Source: Nautilus pompilius (Eukaryota > Mollusca > Cephalopoda > Nautilida > Nautilidae). From it: DNA of 64,000 nucleotides. This document shows, piece by piece, positions 12,524 to 24,869 of the stretch (the stretch's first letter is position 1; each line of letters begins with the position of its first letter). Position numbers and translations under genes: made by a program. The stretch is taken from contig JACATO010002451.1 in NCBI GenBank assembly GCA_018389105.1, forward strand, positions 3,798,501 to 3,862,500, written 5' to 3'. Below the pieces are notes generated by a model. It made no database searches. It had not been told where the DNA came from and saw only the letters and a list, made by a program, of their open reading frames with translations.

Positions 12524-15500
12524 GTTGTAAGCGACATTTGTGGTGTTTTTGTGTTTGTTGTAAGCGACATTTGCGGTGTATTTGTGTTTGTTGTTAGCGA
12601 CATTTGTGGTGTTTTTGTTTTTGTTGTAAGCGACATTTGTGGTGTTTTTGTGTTTGTTGTAAGCGACATTTATGATGTTTTTGTGTTTGTTGTAAGCGTC
12701 ATTTGTTGTGTATTTGTGTTTGTTATAAGCAACATTTGTGGTGTTTTTGTGTTTGTTATAAGTGACATTTGTGGTGTTTTTGTGTTTGTTGTAAGCGACA
12801 TTTGTGGTGTTTTTGTGTTTGTTGTAAGCAACGTTTGTGGTGTTTTTGTGTTTGTTGTAAGCGACATTTGTGGTGTTTTTGTGTTTGTTGTAAGCGACAT
12901 TCGTGATGTTTTTGTGTTTGTTTTGTAGCGTCATTTGTTGTGTATTTGTGTTTTTAAGCGCAACATTTGTGGTGTTTTGACTTTGATGTGAGAAACATTT
13001 GTGGAGTTTTGTTGTTTGTTGTATGCGACATTTGTGGTGTTTTTGACTTTGATGTGAGAAACATTTGTGGTGTTTTTGTGTTTGTTGTATGCGACATTTG
13101 TGGTGTTTTTGTGTTTGTTGTAAGCGACATTTGTGGTGTTTTTGTGTTTGTTGTATGCGACATTTGTGGTGTTATTGACTTTGATGTGAGAAACATTTGT
13201 GGTGTTTTTGTGTTTGTTGTAAGCGACATTTGTGGTGTTTTTGTGTTTGTTGTAAGCAACATTTGTGGTGTTTTTGTGTTTGTTGTAAGCGACATTTGTG
13301 GTGTTTTTGTGTTTGTTGTAAGCAACATTTGTGGTGTTTTTGTGTTTTTTGTAAGCGACATTTGTGGTGTTTTTGTGTTTGTTGTAAGCGACATTTGTGG
13401 TGTTTTTGTGTTTGTTGTAAGCGACATTTGTGGTGTTTTTGAGTTTGTTGTAAGCGACATTTGTGGTGTATTTGTGTTTGTTGTAAGCGACATTTGTGGT
13501 GTTTTTGTGTTTGTTGTATGCGACATTTGTGGTGTTTTTGTGTTTGTTGTATGCGACATTTGTGGTGTTTTGTTTGTTGTAAGCGACATTTGTGGTGTTT
13601 TTGACTTTGATGTGAGAAACATTTGTGGTGTTTTTGTGTTTGTTTGTAAGCGACATTTGTGGTGTTTTGTGTTTTTGTTGTAAGCGACATTTGTGGTGTT
13701 GTGTTTGTTGTAAGCGACATTTGTGGTGTATTTGTGTTTGTTGTTGTAAGCGACATTTGTGGTGTTTTTGACTTTGATGTGAGAACATTTGTGGTGTTTT
13801 GTGTTTGTTGTTGTAAGCGACATTTGTGGTGTTTTTGACTTGTTGTAAGAAACATTTGTGGTGTTTTGTGTTTGTTGTAAGCGACATTTGTGGTGTTTTT
13901 GTCTTTGATGTGAGAAACATTTGTGGTGTTTTGTGTTTGTTGTAAGCGACATTTGTGGTGTTTTTGTGTTTGTTGTAAGCAACATTTGTGGTGTTTTTGT
14001 GTTTGTTGTAAGCAACGTTTGTGGTGTTTTTGTGTTTGTTGTAAGCGACATTGTGGTGTTTTTGTGTTTGTTGTAAGCGACATTCGTGATGTTTTTTGTG
14101 TTTGTTGTAAGCGTCATTTGTTGTGTATTTGTGTTTGTTGTAAGCAACATTTGTGGTGTTTTTGTTTTTTGTAAGTGACATTTTGTGGTGTTTTGTGTTT
14201 GTTGTAAGTGACATTTGTGGTGTTTTTGTGTTTGTTGTAAGCGACATTTGTGGTGTTTTTGTGTTTGTTGTAAGCAACATTTGTGGTGTTTTGTGTTGTT
14301 GTAAGCGACATTTGTGGTGTTTTTTGTGTTTGTTTAAGCGACATTTGTGATGTTTTTGTGTTGTGTAAGCGTCATTTGTGGTGTATTTTGTGTTTTTTGT
14401 AAGCGACATTTGTGGTGTTTTTGTGTTTGTTGTAAGCGACATTTGTGGTGTTTGTTGTTTGTTGTAAGCAACGTTGTGGTGTTTTTTGTGTTTGTTGTAA
14501 GCGACATTTGTGGTGTTTTTGTGTTTGTTGTAAGCAACATTTGTGGTGTTTTTGTGCTTGTTGTAAGCGACATTTGTGGTGTTTTTGTGTTTGTTGTAAG
14601 CGACATTTGTGGTGTTTTTGACTTTGATGTGAGAAACATTTGTGGAGTTTTTGTGTTTGTTGTATGCGACATTTGTGGTGTTTTTGACTTTGATGTGAGA
14701 AACATTTGTGGTGTTTTGTGTTTGTTGTAAGCGACATTTGTGGTGTTTTGACTTTGTGTGTGAGAAACATTTGTGGTGTTTTTGTGTTTGTTGTATGCGA
14801 CATTTGTGGTGTTTTGACTTTGATGTGAGAAACATTTGTGGTGTTTTGTGTTTGTTGTAAGCGACATTTGTGGTGTTTTTGACTTTGATGTGAGAAACAT
14901 TTGTGGTGTTTTGTGTTTGTTGTAAGCGACATTTGTGGTGTTTTTGTCTTTGATGTGAGAAACATTTGTGGTGTTTTGTGTTTGTTGTAAGCGACATTTG
15001 TGGTGTTTTGACTTTGATGTGAGAAAATTTGTGGAGTTTTTGTGTTTGTTGTAGCGACATTTGTGGTGTTTTTGTGTTTGTTGTAAGCGACATTTGTGGT
15101 GTTTTTGTGTTTGTTGTAAGCGACATTTGTGGTGTTTTTGTGTTTGTTGTAAGCGTCATTTGTTGTGTATTTGTGTTTGTTATAAGCAACATTTGTGGTG
15201 TTTTTGTGTTTGTCATAAGTGACATTTGTGGTGTTTTGTGTTTGTTATAAGTGACATTTGTGGTGTTTTGTGTTTGTTGTAAGCGACATTTGTGGTGTTT
15301 TTGTGTTTGTTGTAAGCAACGTTTGTGGTGTTTTTGTGCTTGTTGTAAGCGACATTTCTGGTGTTTTTGTGTTTGTTGTAAGCGACATTTGTGGTGTTTT
15401 TGTGTTTGTTGTAAGCAACATTTGTGGTGTTTTTGTGTTTGTTGTAAGCGACATTTGTGGTGTTTTTGTGTTTGTTTTTGTAAGCGACATTTGTGGTGTT

Positions 15501-18500
15501 TTTGTGTGTTTGTTGTAAGCGACATTTCTGGTGTTTTTGTGTTTGTTGTAAGCGACATTTCTGTGTTTTTTTTGTGTTTGTTGTAAGCGACATTGTGGTG
15601 TTGTTTTTGTATTTGTTGTAAGCGACATTTGTGGAGTTTTTATGTTTGTTGTAAGCGACATTTGTGGAGTTTTTGTGTTTGTTGTAAGCGACATTTGTGG
15701 TGTTTTTGTGTTTGTTGTATGCGACATTTGTGGTGTTTTTGTGTTTGTTGTATGCGACATTTGTGATGTTTTTGTGTTTGTTGTAAGCGTCATTTGTTGT
15801 GTATTTGTGTTTGTTATAAGCAACATTTGTGGTGTTTTTGTGTTTGTTGTAAGTGACATTTGTGGTGTTTTGTGTTTGTTGTAAGCGACATTTGTGGTGT
15901 TTTTGTGTTTGTTGTAAGCAACGTTTGTGGTGTTTTTGTGCTTGTTGTAAGCGACATTTCTGGTGTTTTTGTGTTTGTTGTAAGCGACATTTGTGGTGTT
16001 TTTGTGTTTGTTGTAAGCGTCATTTGTTGTGTTTTGTGTTTGTTGTAAGCGACATTTGTGGTGTTTTTGTGTTTGTTGTAAGCAACGTTTTGGTGTTTTT
16101 GTGTTTTTTTGCTTGTTGTAAGCGACATTTCTGTGTTTTTTGTTTTGTTGTGTTTTAAGCACGTTTGTGGTGTTTTTGTGTTTGTTGTATGTTGTAAGCG
16201 ACATGTGGTGTTTTTGTGTTTGTTGTAAGCGACATTTGTGGTGTTTTTGACTTTGATGTGAGAAACATTTGTGGGTTTTTGTGTTTGTTGTATGCGACAT
16301 TTGTGGGTTTTTTTGACTTTGATGTGAGCAAACATTTGTGGTGTTTTGTGTTTGTTGTAAGCGACATTTGTGGTGTTTTTGACTTTGATGTGAGAAACAT
16401 TTGTGGTGTTTTGTGTTTGTTGTAAGCGACATTTGTGGTGTTTTGTCTTTGATGTGAGAAACATTTGTGGTGTTTTGTGTTTGTTGTAAGCGACATTTGT
16501 GGTGTTTTTGACTTTGATGTGAGAAACATTTGTGGTGTTTTGTGTTTGTTGTAAGCGACATTTGTGGTGTTTTTGACTTTGATGTGAGAAACATTTGTGG
16601 TGTTTTTGTGTTTGTTGTAAGCGACATTGTGTGTTTTTTGTCTTTGATGTGAGAAACATTTGTGGTGTTTTGTGTTTGTTGTAAGCGACATTTGTGGTGT
16701 TTTTGACTTTGATGTGAGAAACATTTGTGGAGTTTTTGTGTTTGTTGTATGCGACATTTGTGGTGTTTTTGACTTTGATGTGAGAAACATTTGTGGTGTT
16801 TTTGTGTTTGTTGTATGCGACATTTGTGGTGTTTTTGTGTTTGTTGTAAGCGACATTTGTGGTGTTTTTGTGTTTGTTGTAAGCGACATTTGTGGTGTTT
16901 TTGTGTTTGTTGTAAGCGACATTTGTGGTGTTTTTGTGTTTGTTGTAAGCGACATTTGTGGTGTTTTTGTGTTTGTTGTATGCGACATTTGTGATGTTTT
17001 TGTGTTTGTTGTAAGCGACATTTGTGATGTTTTTGTGTTTGTTGTAAGCGTCATTTGTTGTGTATTTGTGTTTGTTATAAGCAACATTTGTGGTGTTTTT
17101 GTGTTTGTTGTAAGTGACATTTGTGGTGTTTTGTGTTTGTTGTAAGCGACATTTGTGGTCTTTTTGTGTTTGTTGTAAGCAACGTTTGTGGTGTTTTTGT
17201 GCTTGTTGTTGTAAGCGACATTTCTGGTGTTTTTGGTGTTGTTGTAAGCGACATTTGTGGTGTTTTTGTGTTTGTTGTAAGCGACATTTGTGGTGTTTTT
17301 GACTTGATGTGAGAGAAACATTTTGGGTGTTTTTTGTTTGTTGTATGCGACATTTGTGGTGTTTTGTTGATTTTGTTGTGAGAAACATTTGTGGTGTTTT
17401 TGTGTTTGTTGTATGCGACATTTGTGGTGTTTTTGTGTTGTTGTAAGCGACATTTGTGGTGTTTTGTGTTTGTTGTAAGCGACATTTGTGGTGTTTTTGT
17501 GTTTGTGTAAGCAATTTGTGGTGTTTTTGTGTTTGTTGTAAGCGACATTTGTGGTGTTTTTGTGTTTGTAGTAAGCGACATTTGTGGTGTTTTTGACTTT
17601 GATGTGAGAAACATTTGTGGAGTTTTTGTGTTTGTTGTATGCGACATTTGTGGTGTTTTTGACTTTGATGGTGAGAAACATTTGTGGTGTTTTGTGTTTG
17701 TTGTAAGCGACATTTGTGGTTTTTGACTTTGATGTGAGAAACATTTGTGGTGTTTTGTGTTTGTTGTAAGCGACATTTGTGGTGTTTTTGTCTTTGATGT
17801 GAGAAACATTTGTGGTGTTTTGTGTTTGTTGTAAGCGACATTTGTGGTGTTTTTGACTTTGATGTGAGAAACATTTGTGGAGTTTTTGTGTTTGTTGTAT
17901 GCGACATTTGTGGTGTTTTTGTGTTTGTTGTAAGCGACATTCGTGGTGTTTTTGTGTTTGTTGTAAGCGACATTCGTGATGTTTTTGTGTTTGTTGTAAG
18001 CGTCATTTGTTGTGTATTTGTGTTTGTTATAAGCAACATTTGTGGTGTTATTGACTTTGATGTGAGAAACATTTGTGGTGTTTTGTGTTTGTTGTAAGCG
18101 ACATTTGTGGTGTTTTTGACTTTGATGTGGAGAAACATTTGTTGGTTTTTTGTGTTTGTGTAAGCGACATTTGTGGTGTTTTTGACTTTGATGTGAGAAA
18201 CATTTGTGGTGTTTTGTGTTTGTTGTAAGCGACATTTGTGGTGTTTTTGACTTTGATGTGAGAAACATTTGTGGTGTTTTGTGTTTGTTGTAAGCGACAT
18301 TTGTGGTGTTTTTGACTTTGATGTGAGAAACATTTGTGGTGTTTTTATGTTTGTTGTAAGCGACATTTGTGGAGTTTTTGTGTTTGTTGTAAGCGACATT
18401 TGTGGTGTTTTTGTGTTTGTTGTATGCGACATTTGTGGTGTTTTTGTGTTTGTTGTATGCGACATTTGTGATGTTTTTGTGTTTGTTGTAAGCGTCATTT

Positions 18501-21500
18501 GTTGTGTATTTGTGTTTGTTATAAGCAACATTTGTGGTGTTTTTGTGTTTGTTGTAAGTGACATTTGTGGTGTTTTGTGTTTGTTGTAAGCGACATTTGT
18601 GGTCTTTTTGTGTTTGTTGTAAGCAACGTTTGTGGTGTTTTTGTGCTTGTTGTAAGCGACATTTCTGGTGTTTATGTGTTTGTTGTAAGCGACATTCGTG
18701 ATGTTTTTGTGTTTGTTGTAAGCGTCATTTGTTGTGTATTTGTGTTTGTTGTAAGCGACATTTGTGGTGTTTTTGTGTTTGTTGTAAGCAACGTTTGTGG
18801 TGTTTTTGTGCTTGTTGTAAGCGACATTTCTGGTGTTTTTGTGTTTGTTGTAAGCAACGTTTGTGGTGTTTTTGTGTTTGTTGTAAGCGACATTTGTGGT
18901 GTTTTTGTGTTTGTTGTAAGCGACATTTGTGGTGTTTTTGACTTTGATGTGAGAAACATTTGTGGTGTTTTTGTGTTTGTTGTAAGCGACATTTGTGGTG
19001 TTTTTGTGTTTGTTGTAAGCGACATTTGTGGTGTTTTGTGTTTGTTGTAAGCAACGTTTGTGGTGTTTTGTGTTTGTTGTAAGCGACATTTGTGGTGTTT
19101 TGTGTTTGTGTAAGCGACATTTGTGGTTTTTTTGACTTTGTTGTGAGAAACATTTGTGGAGTTTTTGTGTTTGTTGTATGCGACATTGTGGTGTTTTTGA
19201 CTTTGATGTGTGAGAACATTTGTGGTGTTGTGTGTTGTAAGCGACAGTGGTTTTTGACTTTGTTGTGAGAAGCACATTTGTGTTTTGTGTTTGTTGTAAG
19301 CGACATTTTTGTTTTGTTTTTGTTTTTTGTTGTTGTTTGTTTTGTTTTTGTTTGATGTGAGAAACATTTGTGGTGTTTTTGTGTTTGTTGTAAGCGACAT
19401 TTGTGGTGTTTTTGACTTGATGTGAGAGAAACATTTGTGGGTTTTTTGTGTTTGTTGTATGCGACATTTGTGGTGTTTTTGTGTTTGTTGTTGTAAGCGA
19501 CATTTGTGGTGTTTGTGTTTGTTGTAAGCGACATTCGTGATGTTTTTGTGTTTGTTGTAAGCGTCATTTGTTGTGTATTTGTGTTTGTTATAAGCAACAT
19601 TTGTGGTGTTATTGACTTTGATGTGAGAAACATTTGTGGTGTTTTGTGTTTGTTGTAAGCGACATTTGTGGTGTTTTTGACTTTGATGTGAGAAACATTT
19701 GTGGTGTTTTGTGTTTGTTGTAAGCGACATTTGTGGTGTTTTTGACTTTGATGTGAGAAACATTTGTGGTGTTTTGTGTTTGTTGTAAGCGACATTTGTG
19801 GTGTTTTTGACTTTGATGTGAGAAACATTTGTGGTGTTTTGTGTTTGTTGTAAGCGACATTGTGTGGTTTTTGACTTTGATGTGAGAAACATTTGTGGGT
19901 TTTTTATTTTGTTGTAAGCGACATTTGTGAGTTTTTTTTGTTTTGTTGTAAGCGACATTTGTGGTGTTTTTGTGTTGTTTTTGTATGCGACATTTGTGGT
20001 GTTTTTGTGTTTGTTGTATGCGACATTTGTGATGTTTTTGTGTTTGTTGTAAGCGTCATTTGTTGTTATTTGTGTTGTTGTATAAGCAACATTTGTGGTG
20101 TTTTTGTGTTTGTTGTAAGTGACATTTGTGGGTTTGTGTTTGTTTTGTAAGCGACATTTGTGGTCTTTTTGTGTTTGTTGTAAGCAACGTTTGTGGTGTT
20201 TTGTTTTTGTGCTTGTTGTAAGCGACATTTCTGGTGTTTTTGTGTTTGTTGTAAGCGACATTCGTGATGTTTTGTGTTTGTTGTTTTTTTTTTTTATTTA
20301 TTTTTTTTTTTTTTTTTGTTTTTGTTTTTGTTTTTATTATTTGTGTGTTTTGTGTTTGTTTGTTGTAGCGACATTTGTGGTGTTTTTGTGTTTGTTGTAA
20401 GCAACGTTTGTGGTGTTTTTGTGCTTGTTGTAAGCGACATTTCGGTTGTGTTTTGTGTTTGTTGTAAGCACATTTGTGGTGTTTTTGTGTTTGTTGTAAG
20501 CGACATTTGTGGTGTTTTTGTGTTTGTTGTAAGCGACATTTGTGGTGTTTTTGACTTTGATGTGAGAAACATTTGTGGAGTTTTGTGTTTGTTGTATGCG
20601 ACATTTGTGGTGTTTTTGACTTTGATGTGAGAAACATTTGTGGTGTTTTGTGTTTGTTGTAAGCGACATTTGTGGTGTTTTTTGACTTTGATGTGAGAAA
20701 CATTTGTGGGTTTTGTGTTTGTTGTTTTGTGTAAGCGACATTTGTGGTGTTTTTGTCTTTGATGTGAGAAACATTTGTGGTGTTTTGTGTTTGTTGTAAG
20801 CGACTTTGTGGTTGTTTTGACTTTGATGTGGAGAAACATTTGTGGGTTTTTGTTTTGTTGTAAGCGACATTTGTGTGTTTTTGACTTTGATGTGAGAAAA
20901 ACTTTGTGGTGTTTTGTGTTGTTGTTGTAAGCGACATTTGTGGTGTTTTTGTCTTTGATGTGAGAAACATTTGTGGTGTTTTGTGTTGTTGTAAGCGACA
21001 TTTGTGGTGTTTTTGACTTTGATGTGAGAAACATTTGTGGAGTTTTTTGTGTTTGTTGTATGCGACATTGTGGTGTTTTTTGACTTTGATGTGAGAAACA
21101 TTTGTGGTGTTTGTGTTTGTTGTATGCGACATTTGTGGTGTTGTTTGTGTGTTTGTTGTAAGCGACATTTGTGGTGTTTTTGTGTTTGTTGTAGCGACAT
21201 TGTGGTGTTTTTGTGTTTGTTGTAAGCGACATTTGTGGTGTTTTTGTGTTTGTTGTATGCGACATTTGTGGTGTTTTTGTGTTTGTTGTATGCGACATTT
21301 GTGATGTTTTGTTGTTTGTTGTAAGCGTCATTTGTGATGTTTTGTGTTGTTGTAAGCGTCATTTGTTGTGTATTTGTGTTTGTTAAGCAAACATTTGTGG
21401 GTTTTTTTTGTGTTTGTTGTAAGTGACATTTGTGGTGTTTTGTGTTTGTTGTAAGCGACATTTGTGGTGTTTTTGTGTTTGTTGTAAGCAACGTTTGTGG

Positions 21501-23298
21501 TGTTTTTGTGCTTGTTGTAAGCGACATTTCTGGTGTTTTTGTGTTTGTTGTAAGCGACATTTGTGGTGTTTTTGTGTTTGTTGTAAGCGACATTTGTGGT
21601 GTTTTTGACTTTGATGTGAGAAACATTTGTGGATTTTGGTGTTGTTGTATGCGACATTTGTGGTGTTTTTGACTTTGATGTGAGAAACATTTGTGGTGTT
21701 TTTGTGTTTGTTGTATGCGACATTTGTGGTGTTTTTGTGTTTGTTGTAAGCGACATTTGTGGTGTTTTTGTGTTTGTTGTATGCAGCGACATTTTTGGTT
21801 TGTTTTGGTTGGTAGCAAAGTTTGTGGTTTTTTTGTGTTTGTGTAAGCGACATTTGTTGGTGTTTTGTGTTTGTTGTAAGCGACATTTGTGGTGTTTTGA
21901 CTTTGATGTGAGAAACATGTGGAGTTTTTGTGTTTGTTGTATGCGACATTTGTGGTGTTTTTGACTTTGATGTGGAGAGAACATTTGTGGTGTTTGTGTT
22001 TGTTGTAAGCGACATTTGTGGTTTTTTTTTTGACTTTGATGTGAAAAAATTTGTGGTGTTTTGTGTTTGTTGTAAGCGACATTTGTGGTGTTTTTGACTT
22101 TGATTGTGAGAAAATTTGTGGTGTTTTGTGTTTGTTGTAAGCGACATTTGTGGTGTTTTTGTCTTTGATGTGAGAAACATTTGTGGTGTTTTGTGTTTGT
22201 TGTAAGCGACATTTGTGGTGTTTTTGACTTTGATGTGAGAAACATTTGTGGAGTTTTTGTGTTTGTTGTATGCGACATTTGTGGTGTTTTTGTGTTTGTT
22301 GTAAGCGACATTCGTGGTGTTTTTGTGTTTGTTGTAAGCGACATTCGTGATGTTTTTGTGTTTGTTGTAAGCGTCATTTGTTGTGTATTTGTGTTTGTTA
22401 TAAGCAACATTGTGGTGTTATTGACTTGATGTGAGAAACATTGTGTGGTGTTTTGTGTTTGTTGTAAGCGACATTTGTGGTGTTTTTGACTTTGATGTGA
22501 GAAAACATTTGTGGTGTTTTGTGTGTTTGTTGTAAGCGACATTTGTGGTGTTTTTGACTTTGATGTGGAAACATTTGTGGTGTTTGTGTTTGTTGTAAGC
22601 GACATTTGTGGTGTTTTTGACTTTGATGTGAGAAAACATTGTGGTGTTTTTGTGTTTGTTGTTGTAAGCGACATTTGTGGTGTTTTGACTTTGATGTGAG
22701 AAACATTTGTGGAGTTTTGTGTTTGTTGTATGCGACATTTGTGGTGTTATTGACTTTGATGTGAGAAACATTTGTGGTGTTTTTGTGTTTGTTGTAAACG
22801 ACATTTGTGGTGTTTTTGTGTTTGTTGTAAGCGACATTTGTGGTGTTTTTGTGTTTGTTGTAAGCGACATTTGTGGAGTATTTTGTGTTTGTTGTAAGCG
22901 ACATTTGTGGTGTTTTTGTGTTTGTTGTAAGCGACATTTGTGGTGTTTTTGTGTTTGTTGTAAGCGACATTTGTGGTGTTTTTGTGTTTGTTGTAAGCGA
23001 CATTTGTGGTGTATTTGTGTTTGTTGTAAGCGACATTTGTGGTGTTTTTGTGTTTGTTGTATGCGACATTTGTGGTGTTTTTGTGTTTGTTGTAAGCGAA
23101 ATTTGTGGTGTTTTGTGTTTGTTGTAAGCGACATTTGTGGTGTTTTTGTGTTTGTTTTATGCGACATTTGTGGTGTTTTTGTGTTTGTTGTAAGCGACAT
23201 TTGTGGTGCTTTTGTGTTTGTTGTAAGCGACATTTGTGGTGTTTTTGTGTTTGTTGTAACCGACATTTGTGGTGTTTCTGTGTTTGTTGTAAGCGACA
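12524..23298. repeat. 10.8-kb minisatellite array, 33-bp GT-rich unit
   Basis: About 320 tandem copies of a 33-bp unit. The common form (type A) contains GTAAGCGACATTTGTGGTG followed by TTTTTGTGTTTGTT. A second form (type B) contains GACTTTGATGTGAGAAACAT followed by TTGTGGTGTTTTT and shares the TTGTGGTG core. Variants include TATGCGACATT, AAGCAACATTT, AAGCGTCATTTGTTGTG, AAGCAACGTTT and AAGTGACATT. The T-run length varies (4-6), so many units are 32 or 34 bp. The plus strand is almost free of C. Because 33 is a multiple of 3 and the unit lacks stops in several frames, long open frames run on both strands, but they shift frame at each T-run change. The array is non-coding satellite-like DNA. 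Confidence 0.95.
20282..20345. repeat. Poly-T/T-rich interruption inside the minisatellite
   Basis: About 60 bases of almost pure T with scattered A and G (TTTATTTA, then GTTTTTG repeats) break the 33-bp periodicity. The array resumes immediately afterwards. A milder similar break (GTTTTTG runs) lies at 19305-19350. Confidence 0.8.
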
Positions 23299-23550
23299 CG
23301 AACGATCTGATGTTTATTAATCATGGCGGTCGCTATTACTTGTATGCTTCGATATATGGCTGAATAAACCCTCTAATTTGGGGTAATACGGCCTGTATTC
23401 TATAGTAGAACTACAACAGGGAGGAGACGATTGCATTGTTTTTAATTGGACCTGGCACAGAAAGTCATTGAATTCGGCGAAAAAAAAGTAAAATTACAAG
23501 TAAACATCTATTCAGATTTGAAGAAGTATTAATGAATGAAAAATTCTTGA

Positions 23551-23631
23551 CTTCTTCTTCTTCTTCTTCTTCTTCGCTTCTTCTTCTTCGTCTCTTCTCT
23601 TCTTCTTATTATATTATTATTATTATTATTA

Positions 23632-23668
<37 letters not shown>

Positions 23669-23685
23669 TATTATTATATATTTAA
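23551..23685. repeat. (CTT)n then (ATT)n microsatellites
   Basis: A TTC/CTT tract runs from 23551 to about 23606 and merges into an ATT tract that continues to about 23680. It lies 250 bp beyond the end of the minisatellite. Confidence 0.85.
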
Positions 23686-23867
23686 ATTAATAAAAAATCA
23701 ATTTTAGTGGTCGATATTCATTTTAAAACAAATTTACATAATAAAAAATTTCAGTCAGCATCAATAATCAAGATATAAATTGGCGAAGTAATTAAAAATA
23801 TATTTAATTATATTTAAAATACATTTAAAAAAACATTTATGTATGCACCTTAAGCAGCTGTGCTGCG

Positions 23868-24010
23868 TGGTAGTTCAATGGGTAACATACTGGCCGATCA
23901 CGTGGGTTAATCTTCACTTTCCGGTTTCCTTCCATATCTAAGAAATGAAGAGTCCATTATTTTCAAAAAATAATGCAATAGGACCTGGTTGTCTCCCTTC
24001 TTCTGCATGA
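23868..24010 (+). mobile_element. tRNA-derived SINE fragment
   Basis: An A-box-like TGGTAGTTCAATGGGTAAC is followed about 20 bases later by a degenerate B box, GTGGGTTAATCTTC. The next segment, CGGTTTCCTTCCATATCT plus AATGAAGAGT, closely matches the minus-strand SINE at 59.9-60.1 kb, so both belong to one family. Confidence 0.6.
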
Positions 24011-24350
24011 AGAATTAAGTTCTAATGCAAAGAAAATCCCATCAAGCAAGAATTTGACGAACTACGTCAGGACTCTGCGGGAAGACAATTTTGATGTAAT
24101 ATTTGTTTTGTATATTTTAGAAGTAGTCAATATTTGTGTGATCTCCTCTGCTCAGTTCCCTTCATTCATTGAAAGTAGAACACGCGGATTTTCCTGTTTC
24201 GTTATTTACAGTAAACTGGACTGAAGAACTTTTTACAGCGACGACTGCAGTTAAATGGGCCAAAAGAACAGAAACCAAATCGCTTTCGTTCATGACAGAA
24301 TCCCAGCGTGTAACGGTCATTAACGACGACGACAACTTTGCGAACCCATA

Positions 24351-24868
24351 GGAATCTGTATTACCCATAATACCTGGAGTCAGTTAATCCCCTCCTGCAG
24401 GTGTAGAATGGTGTAATAAAGGAATCTGTATTACCCATAATACCTGGAGTCAGTTAATCCCCTTCTGCAGGTGTAGAATGACGTAATAAAGGAATCTGTA
24501 TTACCCATAATACCTGGAGTCAGTTAAACCCCTCCTGCAGGTGTAGAATGTCGCACGTTAGGAATCTGTATTAGCCATAATACCTGGAGTCAGTTAATCC
24601 CCTCCTGCAGGTGTAGAATGTCGCACGTTAGGAATCTGTATTACCCATAATACCTGGAGTCAGTTAATCCCCTCCTGCAGGTGTAGAATGGCGTAATAAA
24701 AGAATCGGTATTACCCATAATACCTGGAGTCAGTTAATCCCCTCCTGCAGGTGTAGAATGGCGTAATAAAAGAATCGGTATTACCCATAATACCTGGAGT
24801 CAGTTAATCCCCTCCTGCAGGTGTATAATGACGTAATAAAGGAATCTGTATTACCTATAATACCTGCA
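24351..24868. repeat. 70-bp tandem repeat, about 7.4 copies
   Basis: The start of the unit (GGAATCTGTA or AGAATCGGTA) recurs at 24351, 24421, 24491, 24561, 24631, 24701, 24771 and 24841, an exact 70-bp period. Each unit includes TTACCCATAATACCTGGAGT and CTCCTGCAGGTGTAGAATG. Variation is confined to a short junction (GGCGTAATAA, TCGCACGTTA, GACGTAATAA). The eighth copy is cut off after 28 bases. Confidence 0.95.
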
Positions 24869-24869
24869 G

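Noticed and set aside
12931..22674. Very long open frames (up to 1,229 codons) of the form NKHKNTTNVAY or TNTKTPQMSLT on minus and VSDICGVFVFV on plus
   Set aside because: They arise because the 33-bp unit has no stop in several frames on both strands. Frames switch whenever the T-run length changes, there is no start or splice context, and opposite strands are equally open. This is tandem-repeat DNA, not a gene.
12524..24868. CRISPR-like repeat arrays
   Set aside because: Units are contiguous or near identical throughout, with no unique spacers, and the surroundings are eukaryotic.
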